From NCBI GenBank assembly GCA_002437105.1, contig DJOB01000004.1, positions 243,496 to 307,495 on the forward strand: 64,000 nucleotides of DNA, read 5' to 3'. Below the pieces are notes generated by a model. It ran no database searches. It saw nothing but the letters and a program-made list of their open reading frames with translations, and was not told the origin of the DNA. The stretch's first letter is position 1; the number at the start of each line of letters is the position of its first letter. This stretch comes from Caryophanales bacterium UBA6449. GTDB taxonomy: Bacteria; Bacillota_I; Bacilli_A; RFN20; CAG-288. The position numbers and the translations under genes are program-made. This document shows positions 7,664 to 16,311 of this stretch, one piece after another.

Positions 7664-9163
7664 TTACAGATCCAGATCGGATTTGAGCTTGGAGTAGTCG
7701 ACCTTGACTAGCTTCATGAAGTTGGTGTCAGCGGAGCCGACAGGAGAAGCGCCGGTGATGATGATCATGGACTGATCGGGCACATCGTAGGTCTTGGCGA
7801 GGTGCAGAGCCGCAACCTCGAGCTCCTCGGTCAGCGTGGGCAGCTTCTTGACTAGCTTAGGATAGACACCCCACCAAAGGATGGAATCGTAAGCGGCAAC
7901 CTTGTTGTCGGTGATGAACAGAGTGGGGCAGACAGGACGGCAGTGAGAGAGTCTCTTAGCGGACTCACCGTGGCCGGAGAAGCAGAAGATCATCTTCGCA
8001 TCGGTCAGAGCCGCTGCGTTGACGATCGCGTTAGCCATAGCATCGGAAGTATCCTTGTCGGAGTTGTCGAATCCCTCACGGGCGAGCTCCTCGTAGTTGA
8101 GCTCCTTCTCCATACGGGTGCAGATGTTAGCCTGCATGGAGACAGCCTCGAAGGGATAGTCACCGTTAGCGGACTCACCGGAGAGCATGACCGCATCAGC
8201 ACTCTCCATGACGGCGAAGCTGACATCGGTAACCTCAGCGCGGGTGGGGAAGGGCGAATGAGTCATAGAATCGAGCATCTGGGTAGCGACGATGACGGGC
8301 TTGCCCTCCTTGCGGCACTCGCGGACCAGCTTCATCTGGACGACGGGGACATCCCAAGCGGGGATGTTGACACCCATATCACCACGGGCGACCATGATTC
8401 CATCGGACAGCTTGATGATATCGGAGATATTCTCAAGCGCCTCGGTGTTCTCGATCTTGGAGAGGATCTTGATGTCATCTCCTCCGTGCTCGTGGAAGAT
8501 CTTCCGGATATCCAGGATATCCTGCTTGTTGCGGACGAAGGAAGCGGAGCAGTAGTTGACGTGCTGCTCGCATCCGAAGACCAGATCCTTGTAATCCTGC
8601 TCGGAGACATAGGGCATGGAGAGGTGGGTATCAGGGCAATTGACACCGCGCTCATCCTTGATCACATCAGCGTTGCGAGCGGTGCAGACCAGGGTCTTGT
8701 TCTTCGCATCCTTGGAGACGACGGTCATCTCGAGCTTACCATCATCCATACGGATGTGCTCACCGACCTTGGCATCGTGGTAGAGACCCTCATAGGTGAT
8801 TCCCATGACGACCGAACCATCAGCCTGTCTTCCACCCAGCTTGTCGTTTCCCTTGGCATCGGAAGTGCCCATCTCGAGAATGATCTTGTCACCCTCGTGG
8901 ATGGCCACGCTCTTGCCGACGAAGCGACCGGTACGGATTTCGGGACCCTTAGTATCTAGATCGATACCGATGAGCTGTCCTTCCTCCTTCTCGATCTCGT
9001 GAGCGGCGACGACCTTAGCGAGCTGCTCCGCGTGATCTCCGTGAGAGAAGTTCAGACGGATAACGTTCATTCCGGCCTCAAACAGCTTCTTCATCATATC
9101 CTTCTTCTCAGAAGAAGGACCGATGGTGGCGAACAGCTTAGTCTTCTTGAGAATCTTCTGCAT
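7664..9163 (-). CDS. pyk: Pyruvate kinase
   Basis: This 499-residue enzyme turns phosphoenolpyruvate and ADP into pyruvate and ATP, the last step of glycolysis. Family signatures are at the N-terminus (KLFATIGPSS, then GMNVIRLNFSHG) and centre (IKILSKIENTEALENISDII, with the catalytic lysine; MVARGDMGVN; ATQMLDSM, with PTRAEVTDV following). The C-terminal allosteric domain is present (from about residue 360). It lacks the extra PEP-utiliser domain found in Bacillus pyruvate kinases. It starts 2 bases after pfkA, so the two are co-transcribed, the standard Bacillota arrangement coupling the two irreversible glycolytic steps. Confidence 0.96.
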   Translation of the reverse strand: MQKILKKTKLFATIGPSSEKKDMMKKLFEAGMNVIRLNFSHGDHAEQLAKVVAAHEIEKEEGQLIGIDLDTKGPEIRTGRFVGKSVAIHEGDKIILEMGTSDAKGNDKLGGRQADGSVVMGITYEGLYHDAKVGEHIRMDDGKLEMTVVSKDAKNKTLVCTARNADVIKDERGVNCPDTHLSMPYVSEQDYKDLVFGCEQHVNYCSASFVRNKQDILDIRKIFHEHGGDDIKILSKIENTEALENISDIIKLSDGIMVARGDMGVNIPAWDVPVVQMKLVRECRKEGKPVIVATQMLDSMTHSPFPTRAEVTDVSFAVMESADAVMLSGESANGDYPFEAVSMQANICTRMEKELNYEELAREGFDNSDKDTSDAMANAIVNAAALTDAKMIFCFSGHGESAKRLSHCRPVCPTLFITDNKVAAYDSILWWGVYPKLVKKLPTLTEELEVAALHLAKTYDVPDQSMIIITGASPVGSADTNFMKLVKVDYSKLKSDLDL

Positions 9164-9165
9164 AG

Positions 9166-10146
9166 CTACCTGGCTTTCCTTTCTGCCTCCAGGACCATAG
9201 TGGTTTCCCGAGGTACACGTAATTTTATAATATTTTTTGAGAAATTGTTAAGTAGGATAGTTTCGTTTTGCACCCCTATGGTGCCTGAGATCTGGCCCTC
9301 GCTCGCGGCTTTGGCGGCCTCCGCCCCGAAAACCTGGGCGAGGATCCGATCCTGAGGTGCGGGAGAGCCTCCTCTCTGGGTGTGTCCTAAGACATCGTAT
9401 CTGGTCTCGTATCCGCTATCGCGAGCCAGGTCTTGACTCAGCTTCTGACCATCGATGAGGTTCTCGCTCATGACGATCAGGCAGTATCTTTGCCCCCGTG
9501 CTTTGATCTCTCGTACCCGCCGGAGGATTTCGGGGTACTCAGGGCAGTCGGCCTGGGTGAGGATCAGGTCCGCTCCCGAGGCGAAACCGGAATAGAGGGC
9601 GATGTCCGGGCAGCGGCGTCCCATGGTCTGCACGATGAAGAGGCGCGAGTGGCTCTCCATCGTATCTCTTATCTGGTCGATGCTGTGCACGCAGGAGGCG
9701 ACCGCGGAGTAGAATCCGATCGAGAAGTCGGTCCCGGGGACATCGTTGTCGACCGACGCGGGGATCAGGATGGTCTGGATGCCGAGCTGAGCCAAGGCTC
9801 TCGCTCCCTTCTCGGTGCCGTCTCCTCCCAGCATCACCACGCTGTCTATCCCTTCCGCCTTCAGTCTGGCTGCGCATCTCTCCTGGACTTCTAAGCGCTG
9901 GAATTCGGGGTAGCGCGAGGTGTAGAGGATCGTTCCGCCCCGGCGCGCTAGGCCCTGGATAAAATTCCTCGTCAGGGGGAATATCTCACCTTCGCAGAGC
10001 CCTTTTATACCGTCGCGAACACCGTAGGGCTGCAGGCCGAGATTGAGGCTGGTCCGCACCAGGGCGGATATGCATTGATTCATGCCGGGGGCGTCGCCAC
10101 CCGAGGTGAGAATCACGATCTTCTTAGCCTTCTTGTTCTTTTCCAT
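9166..10146 (-). CDS. pfkA: ATP-dependent 6-phosphofructokinase
   Basis: PFK phosphorylates fructose-6-phosphate to the 1,6-bisphosphate, committing sugar to glycolysis. The 326 residues match the short bacterial ATP-PFK length. The N-terminal TSGGDAPGMN and the GGDGT motif with its following residues indicate ATP, not pyrophosphate, as donor. The catalytic motif reads PASVDNDV instead of the usual PGTIDNDI, keeping the general-base aspartate with conservative changes around it. MGRRCPD and the C-terminal DVLGHTQRGGSP match the family. AGGAGAT precedes the start. It is first in the pfkA-pyk unit and diverges from dnaB, with 116 bases between the start codons. Confidence 0.94.
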   Translation of the reverse strand: MEKNKKAKKIVILTSGGDAPGMNQCISALVRTSLNLGLQPYGVRDGIKGLCEGEIFPLTRNFIQGLARRGGTILYTSRYPEFQRLEVQERCAARLKAEGIDSVVMLGGDGTEKGARALAQLGIQTILIPASVDNDVPGTDFSIGFYSAVASCVHSIDQIRDTMESHSRLFIVQTMGRRCPDIALYSGFASGADLILTQADCPEYPEILRRVREIKARGQRYCLIVMSENLIDGQKLSQDLARDSGYETRYDVLGHTQRGGSPAPQDRILAQVFGAEAAKAASEGQISGTIGVQNETILLNNFSKNIIKLRVPRETTMVLEAERKAR

Positions 10147-10195
10147 AAGCGGATATCTCCTGGAAAAGATTGTATAGTAAACTGCGTTATTTTCT

Positions 10196-10225
10196 CACCG
10201 GCGGTGGAGTGGAGTGCACCCGGTG
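10196..10225 (+). other. GC-rich hairpin in the dnaB leader
   Basis: CACCGG-GGTG pairs with CACC-CGGTG as a stem of about 9 bp with a 2-base bulge, 38 bases upstream of the dnaB start. No T-run follows, so it is not a terminator. Its role is unknown and it could be chance. Confidence 0.3.
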
Positions 10226-10262
10226 GTTTAAGATAGATAGCGAGGGTAGAGGGAGGCTGGTT

Positions 10263-11555
10263 ATGGTCAAGATTCAGGATGATACTTCCATCACGGTGCC
10301 TGGCTCCGTCGAGCTCTCTCAGGCTCAACTTCGCCTTCTGGCCACAGCCTACCTTCCGCTGATCGGGACGGACGCTTTTTCCATATATATGTTCCTCGCC
10401 TCCGACAGCTCTCTCGGACCTACCGGCAACACCCGCTTCGGGAAGGATCTAGTCAGCTGTCTGGGCCGTCCCTATGAGAGCATCGTTCAGGCCTGCAGGA
10501 TGCTGGAGGGCATCGGCCTGCTCCTCACCTTTTCCAAGTGTGATGATCGCGGGGCGACGCAAGCGATCCTCGTCCCTCAAGTTCCTCTTCCTCCTCAGGA
10601 TCTATTCCGTGGGAAGATCGGCGGGTTGCTCCTCCAGAGGGTCGGTCAGAAACGTTTCGAATCCATCCAGGCCCAGTTCCCCCTGGCTCGGCTCTCTACC
10701 GAAGGCTATTTCGATTCGACTGAGAGCGGGTATAGCGTATTTGGCGATAGTCAGGATACCATCGAGAAAGGTGATATCGATGCGATCAGCCGTTCGAAGA
10801 TGGAAGCTCTGCGGAGCTCTTTGAACAACTGCCTCAAAGATCTCGGTTTCACTATTAAAGTTCTGCATGGTCCCCTGGAGGATCAGGACTTTGAAGAGCC
10901 GGTTCTGCAGCAGATAATCTTCTATGGTTGCACGGTGAAGCAGGCGGCACAGATCATCGTTGATTCAACTTCAGATACGACGGGAATCTTCTCGTTCGCC
11001 CGATTCAAGGAGATCCTGAGGGATCGCCTCTCCTTCGCCCTGCCTGTCGAGGAGGATAATTCGGGTCAACCGAAGGGGGAGATCGCGCTCGGGGGTGATG
11101 CGCTCTCCCAGGATCTGCGGGCGATGGACGAGACTCCGTGCGGCGTATATATCGCTCAGCTGATCAGGGCCCGGAAGCTCCCGAAGTGGATCGCGGATCT
11201 GGTCAGCCACTTTCAGGCTGACTACCAGTTGCGAGAAGGGGTGATAAATGCCATCTTCTCCTACTGCATCAAGAGGAATGACAATGTTATTCCTTCGCCC
11301 AATTTCTTCGATGTGGTCGCTTCCTCTCTGGTTAAGAAGCACCCCGATAGCGCATATACCACCCTGCTCACTCTGAAGGAGCAGGAGGATAGGATCGCAT
11401 TGAAGAAGAAAAAGAATCAGGAGAGGACCGAAAAGGCTAAAAGGATCCTTCAGGGAGGCGGTAACCTTCCCGCTTCGAATGCTGTTAAGAAGAAGGATGA
11501 TGGAGACCGGAAGGATGAGAAGCCCAAGCCGGACTTCTCCGATGTGGAGTGGTGA
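10263..11555 (+). CDS. dnaB: Replication initiation/membrane attachment protein DnaB (Bacillota type)
   Basis: In Bacilli, DnaB (not the helicase) works with DnaD and DnaI to load the replicative helicase at oriC and restart sites. The 430-residue protein has the typical N-terminal winged-helix region (SQAQLRLLATAYLPLIGTDAFSIYMFL) and a C-terminal DnaD-like domain (PKWIADLVSHFQ, with LREGVINAIFSYCIKRN following), then a lysine-rich tail. GGGAGG at 10251-10256 fixes the ATG at 10263; a longer reading from 10170 has no such site. The dnaI-like gene follows 2 bases later, an order conserved in Bacilli, which supports the call despite low sequence conservation. Confidence 0.8.
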   Translation: MVKIQDDTSITVPGSVELSQAQLRLLATAYLPLIGTDAFSIYMFLASDSSLGPTGNTRFGKDLVSCLGRPYESIVQACRMLEGIGLLLTFSKCDDRGATQAILVPQVPLPPQDLFRGKIGGLLLQRVGQKRFESIQAQFPLARLSTEGYFDSTESGYSVFGDSQDTIEKGDIDAISRSKMEALRSSLNNCLKDLGFTIKVLHGPLEDQDFEEPVLQQIIFYGCTVKQAAQIIVDSTSDTTGIFSFARFKEILRDRLSFALPVEEDNSGQPKGEIALGGDALSQDLRAMDETPCGVYIAQLIRARKLPKWIADLVSHFQADYQLREGVINAIFSYCIKRNDNVIPSPNFFDVVASSLVKKHPDSAYTTLLTLKEQEDRIALKKKKNQERTEKAKRILQGGGNLPASNAVKKKDDGDRKDEKPKPDFSDVEW

Positions 11556-11557
11556 GT

Positions 11558-12472
11558 ATGAGCGCAATACTGGTTGGTTCTGAGGTCGACGGATTGGAGC
11601 GGGATCTCACCGCTGAGGATTTTTCGACTCTGAAGAAGGAGATTCAGCGTCTCGCTAGACTCCATCCCGAGCGGGTGGAGAAGCTGGATCGCGTGCTGCG
11701 CGGGGTTCCTGATCCCGCCCGAGTTCAGGATGCTTCGATCTCGCAGATATACCGCTATCTATCCGCACCCCAGGGCGATCTGTTCAACCTGGAGCCCTTC
11801 TACGATGTCCGCACGGGTTCCATCGGTCTTCGCACGGTTCCCAGCGCGAAGAATATCATGATCTCCCGGACGATCCGCGGGCTGTTCTTCGCTGACGCAC
11901 CGGCTGCCAAGATTGCGGCGACAGGTGCCGATGTCCGCGAGAGACTAAAAGATGGAACAATTCCTTCCAATTCTCCTATACGGTATGCGTTAGGGGAGGC
12001 GTTTCGTCTGCTTTCTAAGGGCGTGGGCAATTTGAACGGCGGGGAGGGCTCGCTGGGTCTCTTCATACCTCTTATCGGTAAGGATCCTTTCTATCTCGCC
12101 AGCGCTCTCGCTTCTCGGGCGGTCGACTACAAGCTTTCCTGCTGCTACCTCAAGGGGGAAGGGGCGATCAGGAGATGGCGCGACGAAGCGGTCAACAGCG
12201 ATGTGGCCCAGCTGTTCAAGTATGTTCGCACCTGCGGAGTGCTCGTGGTGGATGGGGCAGAACTGCTTCCCTATGGAGCTGGTTTTATCGATCTGGTGCT
12301 TCAGCCCCTCCTGACTGCGCGGCACGGCGCGGGGCTGTTGACCTTTTTCCTCTCTCGGGTACCGTTTGAGGATTTCCTGAGCCGCATTGCGATCTCTACC
12401 CGTTCGAAGGATCTACTCCGGGCGCTGATCACGCGTGACATGAGGGTCCTCGATGATATTTCGGATCTCTAG
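11558..12472 (+). CDS. DnaI-like helicase loader with degenerate ATP-binding motif
   Basis: Position after dnaB and length (304 residues) fit DnaI, the AAA+ protein that loads the replicative helicase. The C-terminal half can be aligned with DnaI without gaps: LGLFIPLIGKDPFYLASALA corresponds to the Walker A region, VLVVDGAE (residues 229-236) to Walker B and the following acidic pair, and TFFLSRVPFEDF to the sensor segment. The Walker A motif is broken: Gly-Lys (174-175) remain, but the first glycine and the final Thr/Ser are replaced (the latter by Asp). It probably cannot hydrolyse ATP normally. GGAG at 11546-11549 fixes the ATG at 11558. Homology is inferred from pattern and context. Confidence 0.65.
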   Translation: MSAILVGSEVDGLERDLTAEDFSTLKKEIQRLARLHPERVEKLDRVLRGVPDPARVQDASISQIYRYLSAPQGDLFNLEPFYDVRTGSIGLRTVPSAKNIMISRTIRGLFFADAPAAKIAATGADVRERLKDGTIPSNSPIRYALGEAFRLLSKGVGNLNGGEGSLGLFIPLIGKDPFYLASALASRAVDYKLSCCYLKGEGAIRRWRDEAVNSDVAQLFKYVRTCGVLVVDGAELLPYGAGFIDLVLQPLLTARHGAGLLTFFLSRVPFEDFLSRIAISTRSKDLLRALITRDMRVLDDISDL

Positions 12473-12556
12473 TTTTTTGCTTCGGTAGTGATCTTCTCAA
12501 TCTATTTCTGTGCTTTTTTGTATGTTTTCTGACTATCTATAGCGGAGGGTTCCGCC

Positions 12557-13783
12557 ATGGATATTCAGGAGACAACCCAGGCTTGCGGTAGGGCAGTGGT
12601 GAGGGAGAGCGTCAAGACTTTCTATAGGAGGACGGTGGGTGAATATGTGAGGGTCGATGAACCCGCGGGCGATTTCTTATCGATCGAGGAGGCTCTATCC
12701 CGGCGCGGAGTGCTGGTCTCGGCTCGGAAGGAGATGTCCTTGGACGAGATTAGAACGCACGGGACACCGGCGATAATTCATCTCGAACGCGAGGGCAGAG
12801 GGCACTTCGTCCTTCTTAAGGGATGGCGCGGGAAAAGGGTAGCGGTCTATGATCCCGCTTATGGCCTTTTAAGTCTGGATTGGCCGGAATTGGAGCATGG
12901 TTATACGGGGAATGCTCTTCTCCTGGCCAGGGGAGAGAAAAGCTCCAAGGAGAGGGAGCGTATTCCTAGTACAGTAGGATGGCTGATGCGCTTCATCTTC
13001 GCTTTTCTAGCTGTCGTTCGCGCGGCGATGATCTTTCTGGCCTTTGCGATGGTCGGGTCGAGTGAGACGGCGCTCGGAGCCCTGCTTCCTATACTTGTGC
13101 TCATGTTGGATATCGGCGTCTTAGCCTTTGTCCTGGCGAGTGACAGTCGGCGCTACGTCACTCAGGTAGCTCTTCCTGGGAGTGCAGGCGATACTTCGTT
13201 ATATAGGGACCTCATCAGTATCCACAGCTCGCAGCTCACCTCTATCGAGGCGAGGTGTGATGGTCTCACGCTAGGAGCGCTTACGATCTTCACCTTTCTT
13301 CTTCAAAGTACAGAGAAGGCGCTGGTCTATCTCTTGGCTCTGGTATGTTTCTTCCTGGTCGAACTTTTTGCCCGTCAGCTGAAGACCAAACTGGGAGCGC
13401 TGTCGTCGTATAGGGAGGATCAGACTATCCGTTCGGGTGAGGTCGGGTCTGCGCTGTCATCGGTAAATAGGTATCTCGTGGTCACTTGGTTACTCCATGC
13501 TTTCGCCTTTTCATTCCTCGCTTTCGCCACTATCCTTTTCAATGCGGAATCATTCACGGCTGGCGTCTCCGGTTTCCTCTCCGATTTCTTCGTGCTGGCT
13601 GGGATGGGAATCGTGCTGATAAGGCTTATCAGTCTATCTGGGGTTCGCTCACAGCTGCGTCGGGCCCTCTATCGAATTCCCACCTCGGTCTTACCTTATC
13701 TAAACGCTAAAGGACACAAAAACCTTTATAATCTTCCCCGCCATGAAAGAGAAAGAAAAAGTAAACCAACTGACATTCGATGA
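12557..13783 (+). CDS. C39-family cysteine peptidase fused to six membrane helices, no ATPase domain
   Basis: Residues 1-125 form a C39 (double-glycine leader) peptidase domain with all catalytic positions visible: Gln4 six residues before Cys10 (QACGRA), His83 (GHFVLLKGW) and Asp99 (YDPAYG). About six hydrophobic segments follow (near 150-175, 180-203, 243-257, 263-280, 315-337, 350-370). This is the layout of peptidase-containing ABC exporters of bacteriocins and peptides, but the C-terminal nucleotide-binding domain is missing and no ATPase gene is adjacent. It may process a peptide or work with an ATPase encoded elsewhere. GCGGAGG precedes the start by 8 bases. The last 41 bases overlap ybeY, where Bacilli usually have dgkA or phoH neighbours. 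Confidence 0.7.
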   Translation: MDIQETTQACGRAVVRESVKTFYRRTVGEYVRVDEPAGDFLSIEEALSRRGVLVSARKEMSLDEIRTHGTPAIIHLEREGRGHFVLLKGWRGKRVAVYDPAYGLLSLDWPELEHGYTGNALLLARGEKSSKERERIPSTVGWLMRFIFAFLAVVRAAMIFLAFAMVGSSETALGALLPILVLMLDIGVLAFVLASDSRRYVTQVALPGSAGDTSLYRDLISIHSSQLTSIEARCDGLTLGALTIFTFLLQSTEKALVYLLALVCFFLVELFARQLKTKLGALSSYREDQTIRSGEVGSALSSVNRYLVVTWLLHAFAFSFLAFATILFNAESFTAGVSGFLSDFFVLAGMGIVLIRLISLSGVRSQLRRALYRIPTSVLPYLNAKGHKNLYNLPRHERERKSKPTDIR

Positions 13784-14261
13784 TCGGACCGGGCTCTGTC
13801 CCAATCTAGAAGAGCTGTTATCAGCGCTTTTCGATTATATCTGCAAGTTTCAGAAGATCGAAAAGCCCTGCGTGGAGAGTCTGACCCTTGCTGATGATGA
13901 TTTCGTGAGGGATATAAATCATAAGTATCGCGGCTTGGATCGCACGACCGATGTTATCAGCTTTGCCCTCGAGGAGGCTGATGATGAGATCGACCCTCCA
14001 GTGAGGGACTTGGGGGACTTGATCGTCAGTCTTCCGCAGGCTCAGAGGCAGGCGAACGAGTTTAAGCACCCGCTAGCCCGCGAGATCGCATTTTTGGTCA
14101 TCCATGGAACCCTGCATAATCTCGGCTATGATCATACGAGGTCCGAGAAGGATGCTGAGATCATGTATAGCCTGCAGAACAACATTCTTAACTCCTTCAA
14201 GGCTGATTGGGAGGACTCAAGATGGAAACCACTGCAAGACCCGCTGAAGGTAGAGAAGTAG
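13743..14261 (+). CDS. ybeY: Endoribonuclease YbeY
   Basis: YbeY is a zinc metalloprotein needed for 16S rRNA 3'-end maturation and ribosome quality control. The zinc motif HGxLHxxGYDH is intact (His121, His125, His131), and TDVISFALE matches the conserved central strand. The 172 residues include a short C-terminal extension beyond the usual end. The start overlaps the preceding gene by 41 bases and has no clear ribosome-binding site, so translation may be coupled. No alternative start lies before the conserved FDDRTG at residue 12. Its 3' end overlaps cdd by 40 bases. Confidence 0.93.
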   Translation: MKEKEKVNQLTFDDRTGLCPNLEELLSALFDYICKFQKIEKPCVESLTLADDDFVRDINHKYRGLDRTTDVISFALEEADDEIDPPVRDLGDLIVSLPQAQRQANEFKHPLAREIAFLVIHGTLHNLGYDHTRSEKDAEIMYSLQNNILNSFKADWEDSRWKPLQDPLKVEK

Positions 14262-14653
14262 AACTTGTGGAGAAGGCAGCTGAAGCTGCTCAGAAGGCTG
14301 GTTGCGCCTATTCTAATTTCCATGTCGGAGCCGCTATGCTCCTCGATGATGGAACGATAATCACCGGTTTCAATTGGGAGAGTCCGGCCTTCTCGGTCGG
14401 TATCTGTGCGGAGCGGATGTGCCTATTCACCGCTCTTTCTCAACGCAACATCTGTGCGAATGATGTGATCATGTTTGCCATCCATGGACAGACCAAAGCG
14501 CCTATCAGCCCCTGCGGTGCTTGCCGTCAGGTGATGATGGATATCCTGGGCCCGGATTGCCCGGTGCTGCTTTCCAACTGTGACAATGAGATCATTCGCA
14601 CCACCGTCAGCGAGCTTCTGCCTATGGGTTTCAAGGAAGGTGATCTCAAGTGA
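14222..14653 (+). CDS. cdd: Cytidine deaminase
   Basis: Cdd deaminates cytidine and deoxycytidine to uridine forms in pyrimidine salvage. The zinc-binding signature is complete in its 143 residues: Cys62 and the catalytic Glu64 in CAER, and Cys98 and Cys101 in PCGACRQ. The substrate-binding N-terminal pattern SNFHVGAAML is also present. GGGAGG at 14209-14214, seven bases before the ATG at 14222, fixes the start inside the ybeY gene. The stop overlaps the GTG start of era by three bases. The ybeY-cdd-era order is ancestral in Bacillota. Confidence 0.95.
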   Translation: METTARPAEGREVELVEKAAEAAQKAGCAYSNFHVGAAMLLDDGTIITGFNWESPAFSVGICAERMCLFTALSQRNICANDVIMFAIHGQTKAPISPCGACRQVMMDILGPDCPVLLSNCDNEIIRTTVSELLPMGFKEGDLK

Positions 14654-15531
14654 AGAGTGGCTTTGTAACGGTTTACGGTAAGGCTAATGCGGGCAAGTCC
14701 ACAATCATCAACGATATCCTCGGCTTCAAGATAGAGGCGGTTTCTGAGCGTCCTCAGACTACCAGGGAGAATATCCTAGGAATCTATAATGGCAAGGACT
14801 GTCAGATCTGCTTTATCGACACTCCCGGTATCTTTACTCCGCACGCCAAACTAGGTGCTAATCTGCTTAGAAAGGCGGAGAACGGTCGGCATGACTGCGA
14901 TGTGCTTCTGTTTGTTTTTGCCTCCGATGAGGGGATCGATAAGGATATCTGCGCCAAGGTCAAAGCCAGCGGTAAGCCCGTGGTTCTCGCCTATAACAAG
15001 ATCGACAAGATCCGAGCCGATGAGGGTGAGAATAAACTTGTTAAGCTGCTCAAGCTCCTCCCTCCCGACACCTCTGTCGTGCGCATGTCCGCCAAGGACA
15101 ATTTCGGAATCGACGATCTCATCGCGGCGCTGGTGCGCCTGCTGCCCGAAGGGGATCGCCTCTTCCCTACTGACATCGTCTCCGATCGGCCTAAGGAGTT
15201 TGTCTACTCCGAGTTTATCCGTGAGAAGTGTATGAGGTTGCTTCATGCCGAGGTTCCCCATAGCATCTTTGTCGAGATCAAGTCTGTCGATGATCAGCCT
15301 GAGGGTCTTTTCATCACCGCGAACATCATCGTCGAGCGCGAGAGCGAAAAGGCGATCGTCATCGGACATCAAGGTCAGATGATCGCAAAAATATCCAAGT
15401 ATTCCGAGCAGGCCCTCGCCGGGTTTGTCGGCAAGCCTGTCGGTGTGAAGCTGCTGGTCAAAGTCATCCCCGATTGGCGAAATGATGTGCGTTTCCTCCA
15501 GAGCCACGGGCTTTCGGGCAAGGATGACTGA
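14650..15531 (+). CDS. era: GTPase Era
   Basis: Era binds the 3' end of 16S rRNA and acts in assembly of the 30S subunit. The 293 residues include a Ras-like GTPase domain with G1 GKANAGKS (residues 10-17, differing from the usual GRPNVGKS but with the P-loop intact), G3 DTPG and G4 NKID, then a KH RNA-binding domain (VIGHQGQMIAKISKYS). The start is GTG at 14650, with AAGGTGA 7 bases upstream; the preceding stop overlaps it. The stop codon overlaps the recO start (TGATG). Confidence 0.96.
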   Translation: MKSGFVTVYGKANAGKSTIINDILGFKIEAVSERPQTTRENILGIYNGKDCQICFIDTPGIFTPHAKLGANLLRKAENGRHDCDVLLFVFASDEGIDKDICAKVKASGKPVVLAYNKIDKIRADEGENKLVKLLKLLPPDTSVVRMSAKDNFGIDDLIAALVRLLPEGDRLFPTDIVSDRPKEFVYSEFIREKCMRLLHAEVPHSIFVEIKSVDDQPEGLFITANIIVERESEKAIVIGHQGQMIAKISKYSEQALAGFVGKPVGVKLLVKVIPDWRNDVRFLQSHGLSGKDD

Positions 15532-16280
15532 TGGGGATTCCCGTTCGCGTTGACGGCTTCGTCTTCTCGGTTCAGCCGCGCGGAGAGCGCGCCTCTCTCG
15601 TCTCTGTTCTGACGCGGGATGGTACCTGCTATCTGACTTTGAGCGGTGGTATGGGTGGTGGAAAAGCCACCCCGATCAAGTCGTGTATCGGAGCCGAGTG
15701 CGCTTTTGACGCGGTTCGCGCCTCGGATTCTTCTCCGCTTTTCAGCCATGGATTCTCGATTGTTTCTCCCTCTCCGATACGCGGGGGAAATCTAGTCGTG
15801 GATTGTTCCTTTCTGTTGGCCTGCGAACTGGTGGAGAAGGTTTTTAAGGATGGTGGAGAGCGCGTCTTCGCTGGATTCTCCAATCTCGTGGCGGAGACGG
15901 AGAAGGGCGATATCGGTGTGGGACTGCTGAATCTGGCGGTCGAGGGAATCGGAGCACTCGGTATCGAGCCGGCTACCCGGCAGTGTGCCGAATGCGGAGC
16001 GGTGCGAAATCTTGTTTCCTTCGATCTCGAGCTGGGAGGAATGATCTGCCAGGCTTGCGCCAGGGGTAGATTGGTCTTCCCTGGACGGGATAATCTTCTC
16101 TCTTGTCGTTATCTCTTTGAGACGAGTTTGGACCAGCGGGAGACCGGGCGGCTCAAACCTCTATTTCAGATGGAGATGTTCGAGGCGCTCGTGCGCTACC
16201 TGTCCGATTATTTTTCGGTCTCGATCCTGAATTTCGATCTCTTTCGTCAGGTTGCAATGAAACAAGTTTTTCACCTATAA
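15531..16280 (+). CDS. recO: DNA repair protein RecO
   Basis: RecO anneals single strands and helps load RecA in the RecFOR pathway. The diagnostic feature is the C-terminal four-cysteine zinc knuckle (CAECG, then ICQAC about 23 residues later). The N-terminal OB-fold region is divergent and glycine-rich (GGMGGGK). At 249 residues the length is normal. Position after era, with a one-base overlap, is the standard Bacilli order and supports the call. The promoter of glyQS overlaps its 3' end. Confidence 0.88.
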   Translation: MGIPVRVDGFVFSVQPRGERASLVSVLTRDGTCYLTLSGGMGGGKATPIKSCIGAECAFDAVRASDSSPLFSHGFSIVSPSPIRGGNLVVDCSFLLACELVEKVFKDGGERVFAGFSNLVAETEKGDIGVGLLNLAVEGIGALGIEPATRQCAECGAVRNLVSFDLELGGMICQACARGRLVFPGRDNLLSCRYLFETSLDQRETGRLKPLFQMEMFEALVRYLSDYFSVSILNFDLFRQVAMKQVFHL

Positions 16281-16281
16281 T
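16252..16281 (+). promoter_or_regulatory. Promoter of the glyQS-dnaG-sigma-rpoD unit
   Basis: TTGCAA (16252-16257) and a perfect TATAAT (16276-16281) are spaced by 18 bases. They overlap the recO 3' end, about 31 bases upstream of the glyQS start. No T-box is present in the short leader. Confidence 0.6.
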
Positions 16282-16311
16282 AATAGGTTGCATCGCGGAG
16301 GTAATTTTTAC

